From: Neisseriaceae bacterium
GTDB lineage: Bacteria; Pseudomonadota; Gammaproteobacteria; Burkholderiales; Neisseriaceae
Length of the DNA: 64,000 nt
Assembly (NCBI GenBank): GCA_017934045.1
Contig: JAGBKK010000007.1
Span: 1-64,000 of the forward strand
Direction of reading: 5' to 3'
The notes below the pieces were generated by a model. The model worked only from the letters and a program-made list of their open reading frames with translations, ran no database searches and was not told the DNA's origin. The position numbers were made by a program, and so were the translations under genes. Of the stretch, positions 49,681-58,342 are shown piece after piece (within the stretch, counting starts at the first letter, position 1; each line of letters begins with the position of its first letter).

Positions 49681-49764
49681 ATGCGGTTTGAATAAATTAT
49701 TCAGGCTGCCTGAACGCAAATTGATAAAATAAACATCTGTTGTTTAATTTAGAGTAATTCACAA

Positions 49765-50496
49765 ATGAACCCTTTAATCTTCGATACGCAAAGCCAAAAA
49801 TCTGACCCAAAAATCATTATTGCCTTGGATTTTCCTAATGAAAAACAAACAGTTGAATTTGTACGCCAACTTAATCCTAATTTATGTCGCTTAAAAATTG
49901 GTAAAGAACTTTTTACTGCCACAGGAGCCAGTTTGGTTGAAAAATTGATGACGCAAGGCTTTGAAATCTTTTTAGATTTAAAATTTCACGACATACCGAA
50001 TACAGTGGCGAATGCCTGTCGTTCGGCAGCGGAATTGGGTGTGTGGTTAGTGGATATGCACGCATCAGGCGGCAAGCGAATGATGGAAGCGGCGGCAAAT
50101 GCGGTGGCAAACTTTCAAAATCGCCCCAAACTGATTGCGGTAACCGTTTTAACCAGTATGACGGCGGACGATTTGGCAGAAATCGGCATTCAAACGCCTG
50201 TTCAACAACAGGTTTTAAAATTAGCTCAATTAGCACAACACAGCGATTTGGACGGTATCGTGTGTTCGGCACAAGAAGCCGCCTTGTTGCGACAACAAAT
50301 TGGCAATGATTTTTTGTTGGTAACTCCTGGCATTCGCCCTGCAAGCAATCAAACAGACGATCAACGCCGCACAATGACTCCGCTCCAAGCCATTAACGCA
50401 GGCAGTTCGTATTTGGTGATTGGCAGACCAATTACGCAAGCCAAAAATCCACTGCAAGCGTTAATGGATATAAACAACAGTATTCAGGCAGGCTAA
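49765..50496 (+). CDS. pyrF: Orotidine 5'-phosphate decarboxylase
   Basis: Last step of UMP synthesis. 243 residues; [19 protein letters not shown] and the catalytic [13 protein letters not shown] tetrad are clear, and [16 protein letters not shown] closes the phosphate site. A DUS lies in the leader at about 49700. Confidence 0.96.
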   Translation: MNPLIFDTQSQKSDPKIIIALDFPNEKQTVEFVRQLNPNLCRLKIGKELFTATGASLVEKLMTQGFEIFLDLKFHDIPNTVANACRSAAELGVWLVDMHASGGKRMMEAAANAVANFQNRPKLIAVTVLTSMTADDLAEIGIQTPVQQQVLKLAQLAQHSDLDGIVCSAQEAALLRQQIGNDFLLVTPGIRPASNQTDDQRRTMTPLQAINAGSSYLVIGRPITQAKNPLQALMDINNSIQAG

Positions 50497-50569
50497 AAAG
50501 CGATAAATAAGCGTATAATAAACGATTTTCATTGATTTCAGGCAGCCTGAAAATTTTAAGGAAATGGTT

Positions 50570-50692
50570 ATGCGTTTTTTCATTTTATGCACCGCCCTAC
50601 TCGCCCTATCTGCCTGTGCCACAGACGGCAGCAGTAAAACCGAAGTATTTGGCGAAATTTCAGGCGGTATTGAGCATACGCGTATCAAATAA
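50570..50692 (+). CDS. Small lipoprotein, 40 residues
   Basis: MRFFILCTALLALSACATDG: a short signal peptide with a good lipobox LSAC, leaving a mature peptide of about 25 residues ending GGIEHTRIK. AAGGAAATGGTT precedes the ATG. Similar tiny lipoproteins occur in Neisseria without known function. It starts 20 bases before glmU. Confidence 0.7.
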   Translation: MRFFILCTALLALSACATDGSSKTEVFGEISGGIEHTRIK

Positions 50693-50712
50693 TTTATATT
50701 GAGAAAAAAATT

Positions 50713-52077
50713 ATGAATCAACTTTCCATTCTTATTCTTGCCGCAGGCAAAGGCACGAGAATGTACTCCGACCGCGCCAAAGTTTTGCATGAAATCGCAG
50801 GGCAGTCGATGATTAGTCGTGTGATTGACACCGCTTTGCAATTACAACCTGATTTTATCGGTGCGGTGATTGGACACGGCAAGGAATTGGTGAAAGCCCA
50901 AACCGAACGCCCTGTGCAGTGGATTGAGCAAGCCGAACAATTAGGTACAGGGCATGCCGTGGCGTGTGCTTTGCCGTATCTGCCGAAAGATGGCGTAACG
51001 CTTGTGTTATATGGCGATGTGCCGTTAATTGATGTGCCTACCTTGAAAGCCTTGATCACCGCCGCTGATAACGGCAAAAACACGGTTTTGCTGACCGATA
51101 CACTGAATGACCCCACAGGTTACGGCAGAATTGTGCGTGAAAACAATGGGCATATTGTGCGTATTGTCGAAGAAAAAGACGCTCTGCCCGAAGAAAAGGA
51201 AATTGATGAAATCAACACAGGCATTATGGTTCTGCCCACTGCCAAAATCGCCGACTGGACTAGCCGCCTGAAAAACGCCAACGCACAAGGCGAATATTAT
51301 TTAACCGATGTGATTGCCCTGTCGGTTGCCGACCATATTCCTGTGATTGGTGTTGCCTTGCCTGCCCATTATTTAGCCGCAGGGGTGAATAATAAATTGC
51401 AACAGGCAGAATTAGAACGCATTTTCCAACGCCAAACCGCCGAATGCTTGATGACCGCAGGCGTTACCATAGCAGACCCCAATCGCTTTGATGTGCGTGG
51501 CACATTGCAATGCGGCAAAGATGTGTTTATTGATATTAACGCTGTGTTTGAAGGTGAATGCGTGTTGGGCAATCGTGTGCAAATTGGGGCAAATTGTGTC
51601 TTAAAAAATGTTCAGGTTGCCGATGATACGGTGATTAAACCGTTTAGTCATTTAGAAAATTGCACGATTGGCAACAATGCTCAAATTGGTCCATTCGCTC
51701 GACTGCGTCCTGATACGGTTTTATCGGACAATGTACATATCGGTAATTTTGTGGAAGTGAAAAAATCCACTGTTAAAGAAAACAGTAAAATCAATCACTT
51801 AACTTATATTGGCGACAGCGATATTGGGGCAAACACGAATATTGGAGCAGGCACGATTACTTGCAATTATGACGGTGTGAATAAATTCCGCACCGAAATT
51901 GGCGATAATGTATTTATCGGCTCGAACACGCTATTGGTTGCTCCTGTGAAAGTGGGTAACAGTGCCACCACAGGTGCAGGCAGCGTGATTACCAAAACCT
52001 GCCCAAACGACAAACTCACCGTAGCACGAGCCAAGCAAATTACTTTGGATAATTGGCAAAGACCTGTGAAAAAATAA
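50713..52077 (+). CDS. glmU: Bifunctional GlmU (GlcNAc-1-P uridyltransferase and acetyltransferase)
   Basis: Makes UDP-GlcNAc for peptidoglycan and lipid A. 454 residues; the N-terminal pyrophosphorylase has ILAAGKGTRMYSDRAKVLHE and the C-terminal left-handed beta-helix has GPFARLRPDTVL and CNYDGVNKFRTEIGD. Its location near lpxA suits envelope precursor supply. A terminator follows. Confidence 0.97.
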   Translation: MNQLSILILAAGKGTRMYSDRAKVLHEIAGQSMISRVIDTALQLQPDFIGAVIGHGKELVKAQTERPVQWIEQAEQLGTGHAVACALPYLPKDGVTLVLYGDVPLIDVPTLKALITAADNGKNTVLLTDTLNDPTGYGRIVRENNGHIVRIVEEKDALPEEKEIDEINTGIMVLPTAKIADWTSRLKNANAQGEYYLTDVIALSVADHIPVIGVALPAHYLAAGVNNKLQQAELERIFQRQTAECLMTAGVTIADPNRFDVRGTLQCGKDVFIDINAVFEGECVLGNRVQIGANCVLKNVQVADDTVIKPFSHLENCTIGNNAQIGPFARLRPDTVLSDNVHIGNFVEVKKSTVKENSKINHLTYIGDSDIGANTNIGAGTITCNYDGVNKFRTEIGDNVFIGSNTLLVAPVKVGNSATTGAGSVITKTCPNDKLTVARAKQITLDNWQRPVKK

Positions 52078-52081
52078 ACCC

Positions 52082-52108
52082 AAGCAGACAATAAAGTCTG
52101 CTTTTAAT
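52082..52108 (+). terminator. glmU terminator
   Basis: AGCAGAC, six bases, GTCTGCTTTTAATTT, five bases after the glmU stop. Confidence 0.8.
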
Positions 52109-52294
52109 TTAACCAGTTATAGCCACAGTCTCGCCATAACCGCAATAGGTTTTGCAAAAGTTTCCAGTCAATAAAGGAATTGCCAAGCCATTTGGGTTCA
52201 AACAAATATCAGATAAACTGAAAATACGCTATTCATATCAAATAAAAAATTGTTACAATAGTGCTGTTTAATATTTCGTGGCAGGGTTTAAAAT

Positions 52295-53230
52295 ATGTCG
52301 GTTTATACGACAGTAAGTAACGAAGAAATGGCACAATTTTTACGCCAATACGGTTTTGATGTGCCTTTTTCTTTTACAGGCGTAGCAGGCGGTATTACCA
52401 ATTCGATTTATTTTGTTGATATTCAAACGCCCACACCACAACGCTTTGTACTGACGATTTACGAAGAAGTGTCGGCAAATGATTTGCCTTTTTTTCTTAA
52501 TTTGTGTAGTCATCTACAACAACACGGCATTCTCTGCCCTGCCCCACTGCTACAACAACAAGGCAAAGCATTTGGGCTATTGTGTGGCAAACCTGCGGCG
52601 TTGATTTCTTTTTTGTCAGGCAAAATTGAACTTAATCCCAATGAAAAACAATGCTATGCCGTGGGTAAAACATTGGCTCAAATGCACCAAGCAACGCTTG
52701 ATTTTCCGTTAAAATATACTTCTCGGCGTGGCGAAAATTGGCGAAATAAATGTGTCAATAAACTTTCAGGCTGCCTGAATAATGATGATAACTTATTGTT
52801 ACAACAAGAAATTGATAATCTAAAACATATTCCAAATCATTTGCCGTCTGGTATTATTCACGCCGATTTGTTTCGTGATAATGTATTATTGTCAGATAAT
52901 GAAGTCAGTGGATTTTTGGACTTTGATTACGCCTGCAATGGGCAGTTTGCTTATGATTTATGCGTTGCCTTAAATGATTGGACGCGTGATGATGCAAGCA
53001 ACAAACTGTTGCCTAAAAAATATCAGGCAATGTTATCAGGCTATGAAAGCGTGCGACCTTTGACGAATGACGAAAAACAAGCAATGAATAATCTGCACCG
53101 TAAAGCGGCATTGCGTTTTTGGTTGTCTCGCCTGCATGATTTTCATTTTCCGCCCAAAGGTGAAATTACTTTTACTAAAAATCCTAATGATTTCAAAGAG
53201 TTAATTTTAACATTTCGCAATATGGAGTAA
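52295..53230 (+). CDS. thrB: Homoserine kinase (APH-fold type)
   Basis: Phosphorylates homoserine in threonine synthesis; this form has the aminoglycoside-phosphotransferase fold typical of betaproteobacteria. 311 residues with GGITNSIYFVD, the catalytic loop GIIHADLFRDNVLL and magnesium-binding GFLDFDYAC. An internal DUS encodes LSGCLN. Confidence 0.92.
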   Translation: MSVYTTVSNEEMAQFLRQYGFDVPFSFTGVAGGITNSIYFVDIQTPTPQRFVLTIYEEVSANDLPFFLNLCSHLQQHGILCPAPLLQQQGKAFGLLCGKPAALISFLSGKIELNPNEKQCYAVGKTLAQMHQATLDFPLKYTSRRGENWRNKCVNKLSGCLNNDDNLLLQQEIDNLKHIPNHLPSGIIHADLFRDNVLLSDNEVSGFLDFDYACNGQFAYDLCVALNDWTRDDASNKLLPKKYQAMLSGYESVRPLTNDEKQAMNNLHRKAALRFWLSRLHDFHFPPKGEITFTKNPNDFKELILTFRNME

Positions 53231-53236
53231 CACAAA

Positions 53237-53362
53237 ATGAGTATGAAAAGTGTGATGATTATTCTTGCCGTTGTTGCCTTTCTTTTGGCAGGTGCATGGT
53301 TATTAGAACAATTTACAGGCATTGAAATTTTGTCGTGGCAAGCGATTAAGAGCCTGTTTTAA
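53237..53362 (+). CDS. 41-residue single-pass membrane protein
   Basis: MSMKSVMIILAVVAFLLAGA then an amphipathic tail WLLEQFTGIEILSWQAIKSL. It starts 6 bases after thrB and is followed by a hairpin and the first amidase-like gene. Support is position, hydrophobicity and absence of a competing ORF. Confidence 0.5.
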   Translation: MSMKSVMIILAVVAFLLAGAWLLEQFTGIEILSWQAIKSLF

Positions 53363-53378
53363 CTTGACGACTTGTCTT

Positions 53379-53420
53379 GTCGATAAACTTCAAAATTTGC
53401 GATTTGTGAAGTTTATCGAC
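53379..53420. repeat. 14-bp inverted repeat related to the TATAGTC-end family
   Basis: GTCGATAAACTTCA (53379-53392) and its exact inverse (53407-53420) flank 14 bases. The arm matches the left end of copy A (TAGTCGATAAACTTC). It lies 22 bases before the start of the first amidase-like gene, where it may fold in the leader or terminate the upstream transcript. Confidence 0.55.
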
Positions 53421-53442
53421 TGTATCAAAAATAGGAGAAGTG

Positions 53443-54363
53443 ATGAAAAATTTTTTAATGATTGCGTTACTGATTGCCATGGTGGTTGCAGGCATTGTCG
53501 CTACGATGTACTTTTTGGGGATTTCTGTTTCCGTAGATAGCCTATTGGGCAAAAAGCAATCACAAGAAGCGGTCATCAACAATATGTCATTTAAAAAAAT
53601 ACAAGACGAACAAGAAGCCTTGCTCAAACAACAATATGGCGAAGATTGGGATAAACCACGCATTAAAAAAACCAACACCCCTGTGGTTAAAGAATATCAA
53701 TTCAAACGCCCAGTATTGGCATTGGATTCAGGCTATTCCATTAAAGACCCTGGTATGGCAAGCGTGCGTGGCAAACGCGAAGTAGAATACAACGACCGTT
53801 TTGTTGCAGAGTTAATTCCACGCATTGAAGCAGTCGGCTGGGAAGTGAAATTGGTGCGTGGCGACCACGAATACATTAGCGACAAACACCGTGCCGCACA
53901 AGCCAATATTTGGGACGCAGACTTGCTGTTATCCATTCATCACGATGTGGCACCTGCAAAATTTTTGAAAGAAAAAGTTATTGATGGCAATACCGTGTTG
54001 GTTAATTCGTCAGGTAAATCGTTTGAAGGTTTTTCAATGTATATTTCCAAACAAAATAAAAAATACCGTCAATCACTGTGTTTTGCACAACGATTAGGTT
54101 TTCGCTTAAAACCCATGCAACACAATCCTGCGTATTTTCATAAAGAACACGAAGGCTTGAATATGGTGGTTAAAGAATACGCCATTTATGAACGCGATAT
54201 TCCCTTGTTGTATCAATCCGAAATTCCTGCTGTACAATTGAAATTGGGTGTGATTACCGATGAAAAAGACGAAGCATGGCTCAATGACGGGCAATACCGC
54301 GATGAAATGGCAAAAGCCATTTCCAAAACCATTCGTGCCTTTAAGCAATATTGTCCCAATTAA
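53443..54363 (+). CDS. Membrane-anchored degenerate Amidase_3-like protein
   Basis: 306 residues from ATG 53443 (AGGAGAAG upstream; a GTG at 53440 is an alternative). An N-terminal helix anchors it, and residues from about 88 on follow the N-acetylmuramoyl-L-alanine amidase fold: LALDSGYSIKDPG, REVEYNDRF, ANIWDADLLLSIHHD. The first zinc His of GHGG is Tyr98, and the catalytic Glu region reads EIPAVQLKLGVI, with Lys where Glu is expected. It may bind peptidoglycan or a partner without hydrolysing. The next gene is a clear paralogue. Confidence 0.75.
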   Translation: MKNFLMIALLIAMVVAGIVATMYFLGISVSVDSLLGKKQSQEAVINNMSFKKIQDEQEALLKQQYGEDWDKPRIKKTNTPVVKEYQFKRPVLALDSGYSIKDPGMASVRGKREVEYNDRFVAELIPRIEAVGWEVKLVRGDHEYISDKHRAAQANIWDADLLLSIHHDVAPAKFLKEKVIDGNTVLVNSSGKSFEGFSMYISKQNKKYRQSLCFAQRLGFRLKPMQHNPAYFHKEHEGLNMVVKEYAIYERDIPLLYQSEIPAVQLKLGVITDEKDEAWLNDGQYRDEMAKAISKTIRAFKQYCPN

Positions 54364-54463
54364 CCGTCAATACTGATTTCAGGCAGCCTATTTACTTTTT
54401 CAGGCTGCCTGAAAACTTGACATACTTTGATATAACACATTTTCAAATCAACAAAATCGGCGT

Positions 54464-54493
54464 ATGATAGACACGATCTATCATTCATATAAT
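54464..54493 (+). promoter_or_regulatory. Putative operator and -10 box of the second amidase-like gene
   Basis: ATGATAG, seven bases, CTATCAT forms a perfect inverted repeat at 54464-54484, immediately followed by a TATAAT at 54488-54493. The palindrome covers the spacer and -35 zone, as an operator would. The regulator is unknown. Confidence 0.4.
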
Positions 54494-54568
54494 TAATTTT
54501 GCATGTCATCGACAGCCAATGCGGGGAAGCACCGTCGTCTTTAAATAAACCAATTTGAAGGAAGGTGT

Positions 54569-55648
54569 ATGATGTCTGGTAAAAAACTTCTTCTTTCTTG
54601 TGGGCTATTATCGCTTGCCTTAAATAGCGTGTGGGCAGATGAAATGCCTATGCAAACCACCACTTTATCCACTGATGGTAAAGTACAATGGCGAGTGGAT
54701 AATAAGCCTGATTATGTTGTGCCTGTGCAAACTGCTGTGCAAAAAGAAACCACGCCTGTGGTCAAAAAGAAAACACCACGCCAAGAAAATAAGCGTTCAA
54801 TCGATAAACCCATCAGTAAAAAATCACCGCCACCGCCCAAACCTGTGGTTGAAAAAAAATCGCCACCACCTGTGGCAGAAAAAACGGTAGAAAAAAACCC
54901 CACACCACCCAAGGTTCCAACGGAAACCGTGGAGAAAAAAACATCACCAACCGCGAAGAAAAAATCAAGCCGCACCAATGCTTACAAATGGAAAAAACCC
55001 GTATTAGCATTAGATTCAGGTTATTCCATTCACGACCCTGGTATGGCGGGTGTGCGTGGTATGCGGGAAGTGGAATACAACGACCGTTTTGTTAAAGAGT
55101 TAATTCCTCGCATTGAAGCCGCAGGTTGGGAAGTGAAACTCACACGCGGTGAGTATGGTTATGTGAGCGATGTGCATCGTGCCGAACAAGCCAATATTTG
55201 GGAGGCAGATTTACTGTTATCCATTCATCACGATGTCTCGCCCAAACGCTACCTGAAAAGCGAAACCAAAGACGGTTTAACGATGAATAAATCCACGCAA
55301 TCGTTTGAAGGCTATTCAATGTATGTTTCCAAACGCAATAAAAAATACCGTGCGTCTTTGTGTTTTGCCCAACGATTGGGTTTCCGCTTAAAACCCTTGC
55401 AACGCGACCCTGCGTATTTTCACAAAGAACACGAAGGTTTGCCCTTGGTGGTGAAAGAATACGGCATTTACGAACGCGATTTACCGATTTTGCGTGAAGC
55501 CGAAATTCCAGCCGTGCAAGTAAAAATCGGCGTGGTTACCGACCCCCAAGATGAAGCGTGGATTAACAACGACCAATATCGCCGCGATATTGAAAATGCC
55601 GTCATCAAAACCATTCGTGTGTTTAAACAATATTGTTCGTATTGGTAA
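54569..55648 (+). CDS. Secreted degenerate Amidase_3-like protein with Pro/Lys linker
   Basis: 359 residues: signal peptide (KKLLLSCGLLSLALNSVWA), a 90-residue linker rich in Pro and Lys (KKSPPPPKPVVEKKSPPP), then the same domain as the preceding gene, with LALDSGYSIHDPG, REVEYNDRF, LLLSIHHDVSP and EIPAVQVKIGVV. It shares the His-to-Tyr and Glu-to-Lys changes and a Cys pair (SLCFAQRLGF, KQYC). AAGGAAGGTGT precedes the start. The linker would let it reach through the cell wall. Confidence 0.75.
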   Translation: MMSGKKLLLSCGLLSLALNSVWADEMPMQTTTLSTDGKVQWRVDNKPDYVVPVQTAVQKETTPVVKKKTPRQENKRSIDKPISKKSPPPPKPVVEKKSPPPVAEKTVEKNPTPPKVPTETVEKKTSPTAKKKSSRTNAYKWKKPVLALDSGYSIHDPGMAGVRGMREVEYNDRFVKELIPRIEAAGWEVKLTRGEYGYVSDVHRAEQANIWEADLLLSIHHDVSPKRYLKSETKDGLTMNKSTQSFEGYSMYVSKRNKKYRASLCFAQRLGFRLKPLQRDPAYFHKEHEGLPLVVKEYGIYERDLPILREAEIPAVQVKIGVVTDPQDEAWINNDQYRRDIENAVIKTIRVFKQYCSYW

Positions 55649-55666
55649 ATGGTAAAATAATGCCGT

Positions 55667-55690
55667 AGGTGGGTCGAAGACCCACCATAA
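55667..55690 (+). terminator. Terminator-like hairpin after the second amidase-like gene
   Basis: GGTGGGT, five bases, ACCCACC, then AT-rich DNA and a DUS. Same repeat type as after fabZ and gatB; the T-run is poor. Confidence 0.45.
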
Positions 55691-55926
55691 ATAATCTTTC
55701 AGGCTGCCTGAAAGCCTTGCCGTCATTGTGAGTGAATGCGAAGCAATCTCCAAATAAATTGTCGTTAGACAATTTATTTGGGTAGCCTATCCTAAAAAAC
55801 GACAATGCAAAACATATTTCAGGCTGCCTGAAAGATTTGTTTTTAATTATTTTCATCGCTTTTATCGGAGCGTATGCAGGGTTAAAGACCCACCTTACAA
55901 GAGAAAAGCAATACAACTTATTGATT

Positions 55927-56562
55927 ATGAACGGATTTTTTTTAGTTTTAGACGGCATAGACGGAGCGGGCAAAAGCACGCATTTGGCGTTTATTCAACA
56001 ATTTTTGGCAAACGAACGCATTCAAACCCTTTACACACGCGAACCTGGTGGCACGGAATTGGGTGAAAAATTGCGTTATTTGTTGTTGCACAAAGACAAC
56101 GAAATCACGCCTGATACCGAAACTTTGCTGATGTTTGCCGCCAGAAGCCAACATTTACAGCAACTGATTTATCCTGCTTTGCGTCAAGGCAAATGGGTGA
56201 TTTCCGACCGTTTTACCGATGCGTCCTATGCGTATCAAAGCGGTGGCAGACAAATCCCCACTGAACGCATTGCCACGATTGAAAACTGGGTGCAAGGCGA
56301 TTTTCGTCCTGATATGACGATTATTTTTGATGTGCCTGTGGCAATCTCGCAAGAAAGAGTGGCAAAGGCTCGCCAAAAAGACCGTTTTGAACAAGAAGAC
56401 CCTGCGTTTTTTGCTCGTGTGCGACAAGTGTATTTACAGCAAGCTGCCAAAAATCCGCACCGTTATGCGGTGATTGACAGCAATCAAGACAAACAAATGG
56501 TGCAAAATCATTTATTGCATATTCTTTCAGGCTGCCTGAAACAGTGGAAAGGCAAACAATGA
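55927..56562 (+). CDS. tmk: Thymidylate kinase
   Basis: dTMP to dTDP for DNA synthesis. From ATG 55927 it has 211 residues: FFLVLDGIDGAGKSTH (P-loop), TREPGGTELGEKLR, and the lid FTDASYAYQSGGRQI. The end SGCLKQ is DUS-encoded. Its TGA overlaps the ATG of holB. The longer reading back to 55837 lacks support. Confidence 0.95.
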   Translation: MNGFFLVLDGIDGAGKSTHLAFIQQFLANERIQTLYTREPGGTELGEKLRYLLLHKDNEITPDTETLLMFAARSQHLQQLIYPALRQGKWVISDRFTDASYAYQSGGRQIPTERIATIENWVQGDFRPDMTIIFDVPVAISQERVAKARQKDRFEQEDPAFFARVRQVYLQQAAKNPHRYAVIDSNQDKQMVQNHLLHILSGCLKQWKGKQ

Positions 56563-57533
56563 TTTATCCTTGGCACGAAAATGCTTGGCAACAAATCACC
56601 CATTGTGGCGATAATATTCCCAACGCTTGGCTATTATCAGGCAGACGAGGCATTGGCAAAACCGCATTTGCACGCCATTTGTCGGCTGTTTTGTTGTGTG
56701 AAAATCCGCCCCAACCGTTTGAACAATGCGGCGTTTGTGCGTCTTGCCGATTAAGCGAACAAGGCACGCACCCTGATTTTTACGAACTCACACCCAAAAA
56801 AGACGAAGACGACAACGCCAAAAAATTATTACAAATCAAAATTGAAGAAGTCAGAGAAGTCATCAAAAACATTCATTTAACGCCCTTGCGTGGTCATCGC
56901 CGTGTGATACTCATTCACCCAGCGGAAACGATGAATGTTCAGGCAGCCAATGCTTTACTTAAAGTGTTGGAAGAGCCGTCCGACACGGTGGTGTTTATTT
57001 TGGTTTCCAACAGTAAAGACCGTTTATTGCCCACCATTAAAAGCCGTTGCCGTCATTTTCCCCTGAATATGCCCACGCGTGCTGCGGCAGTGGAATTTTT
57101 ACAGCAACAAAAAATCCCCAATGCGTATGAAATGTTGGCGTTTCACGGTGGCTCGCCCCTGTTTGAGTTTGACGCAGAATTAGACGCATTACGCCAACAA
57201 CTGTTAGCCGTATTATCCGTGCCACGAATGGTTGCCATATTAGACATCGCCGCCGAATTTGATCGCAAAAAACAACCGCTTTCTTTATTTTTAGAATGGT
57301 TTAACAAATGGTTGGTCGATTTAATTGCGGCGTTGCACGGCGACAATGAAGAAGTACTTTTTTATCCACAGAACGCCAAAAAACTCACCGAATTAGCTAA
57401 TAAATTAAATTTTAGTGACATTTTTGCCTTATATGACCAATCAATCCGCCTGGTACCTTACGGACAACATACCCTTAATGTGAAACTTACGGTAGAATGT
57501 CTGCTGATTGATTATTTAAAACTCACTTTATAA
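56559..57533 (+). CDS. holB: DNA polymerase III delta-prime subunit
   Basis: Clamp-loader subunit. 324 residues from ATG 56559, which overlaps the tmk stop (ATGA). SGRRGIGKTAFARHL is the modified P-loop, CGVCASCRLSEQGTHPDF the zinc module, and NALLKVLEEPSDTVVFILVSN the SRC-region lead-in with IKSRCRHFPL. tmk-holB-pilZ is a common operon. Confidence 0.93.
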   Translation: MIYPWHENAWQQITHCGDNIPNAWLLSGRRGIGKTAFARHLSAVLLCENPPQPFEQCGVCASCRLSEQGTHPDFYELTPKKDEDDNAKKLLQIKIEEVREVIKNIHLTPLRGHRRVILIHPAETMNVQAANALLKVLEEPSDTVVFILVSNSKDRLLPTIKSRCRHFPLNMPTRAAAVEFLQQQKIPNAYEMLAFHGGSPLFEFDAELDALRQQLLAVLSVPRMVAILDIAAEFDRKKQPLSLFLEWFNKWLVDLIAALHGDNEEVLFYPQNAKKLTELANKLNFSDIFALYDQSIRLVPYGQHTLNVKLTVECLLIDYLKLTL

Positions 57534-57547
57534 AAAGGATTTGAACA

Positions 57548-57898
57548 ATGGCACAAGGACCTGCAAAACTACCTATTCGTGTGGCAATTAAAGATCGCAC
57601 CTTGTTGTACCATTCTTATATGCGTTTTTTAAGAATGGGTGGTATTTTTATTTCCACCAACACAGAATACCAAATGGGCGAACAACAAATGATTATCTTG
57701 GACATTATGGAAAACGAAAAACCCTTTCCAATGATGTGTAAAGCCGTGTGGTTTAACCCAAAAAGCACTTCCACCGTCAAACCCACAGGTGTCGGCTTCG
57801 CCTTTCCTACGGACGAAATTGGCAAATCTGCCAAAGAATTTATTGAAAAAAACCTAATGGGCTTGTTAGATAATCCGCGTCCGACTTTTACGATGTAA
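57548..57898 (+). CDS. pilZ: Type IV pilus protein PilZ
   Basis: 116-residue PilZ-domain protein needed for type IV pilus assembly in relatives. FLRMGGIFISTNT and GVGFAFPTDE are visible, but the RxxxR c-di-GMP motif is not, as in true PilZ. It starts 14 bases after holB with AAAAGGATTTGAACA. Pili also take up DUS-bearing DNA, consistent with the DUS density. Confidence 0.93.
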   Translation: MAQGPAKLPIRVAIKDRTLLYHSYMRFLRMGGIFISTNTEYQMGEQQMIILDIMENEKPFPMMCKAVWFNPKSTSTVKPTGVGFAFPTDEIGKSAKEFIEKNLMGLLDNPRPTFTM

Positions 57899-57904
57899 TT
57901 ATTC

Positions 57905-57932
57905 AAAAAAAACGCCAGTAGGCGTTTTTTTT
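57905..57932 (+). terminator. tmk-holB-pilZ terminator
   Basis: AAAAAAAACGCC, four bases, GGCGTTTTTTTT, seven bases after the pilZ stop. Confidence 0.9.
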
Positions 57933-57953
57933 ATAGCCATTTAAAATTTCCAT

Positions 57954-58271
57954 ATGCAGATATTATTTTTATGCAGTCAAAACAAACAACGCAGTTTAAC
58001 GGCGGAAAAATTGTTTGACGGTTATCACAATTATCGCGTGCGTTCGGCAGACACAGAAGCCAATGCGCGGATTAAAGTAAGTGCAGGTCTTATCGGTTGG
58101 GCAGATATGATTTTTTGTATGGAACAAAAACACGCTCGCCGTATTCGCGAAAAATATGCAGACAAATTACAAGATAAGAAATTGATTTGTTTGAATATTC
58201 CTGATAAATTTGCTTTTATGGACGAAAAATTACAACAGATTTTGCAACACAAGATGACTGCCTATTTATAG
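57954..58271 (+). CDS. Low-molecular-weight tyrosine phosphatase-like protein
   Basis: 105 residues with the C-x5-R phosphate loop near the N-terminus (FLCSQNKQRSLTAE, Cys7 to Arg13). It is shorter than typical LMW phosphatases, and the general-acid DP motif is not obvious, although NIPDKFAFMDEK may supply an Asp. Substrate unknown. Confidence 0.75.
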   Translation: MQILFLCSQNKQRSLTAEKLFDGYHNYRVRSADTEANARIKVSAGLIGWADMIFCMEQKHARRIREKYADKLQDKKLICLNIPDKFAFMDEKLQQILQHKMTAYL

Positions 58272-58342
58272 TTTTCAGGCAGCCTGAAACTGCTTAAATC
58301 AAGTATAATTCCACCTTTTGATTTTTTATTTTCAAACACAAA

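Noticed and set aside
52108..52294. Possible tRNA or RNA gene between glmU and thrB (GGTTCAAA-like string near 52195)
   Set aside because: No cloverleaf arms could be paired around it; only the glmU terminator is supported there.
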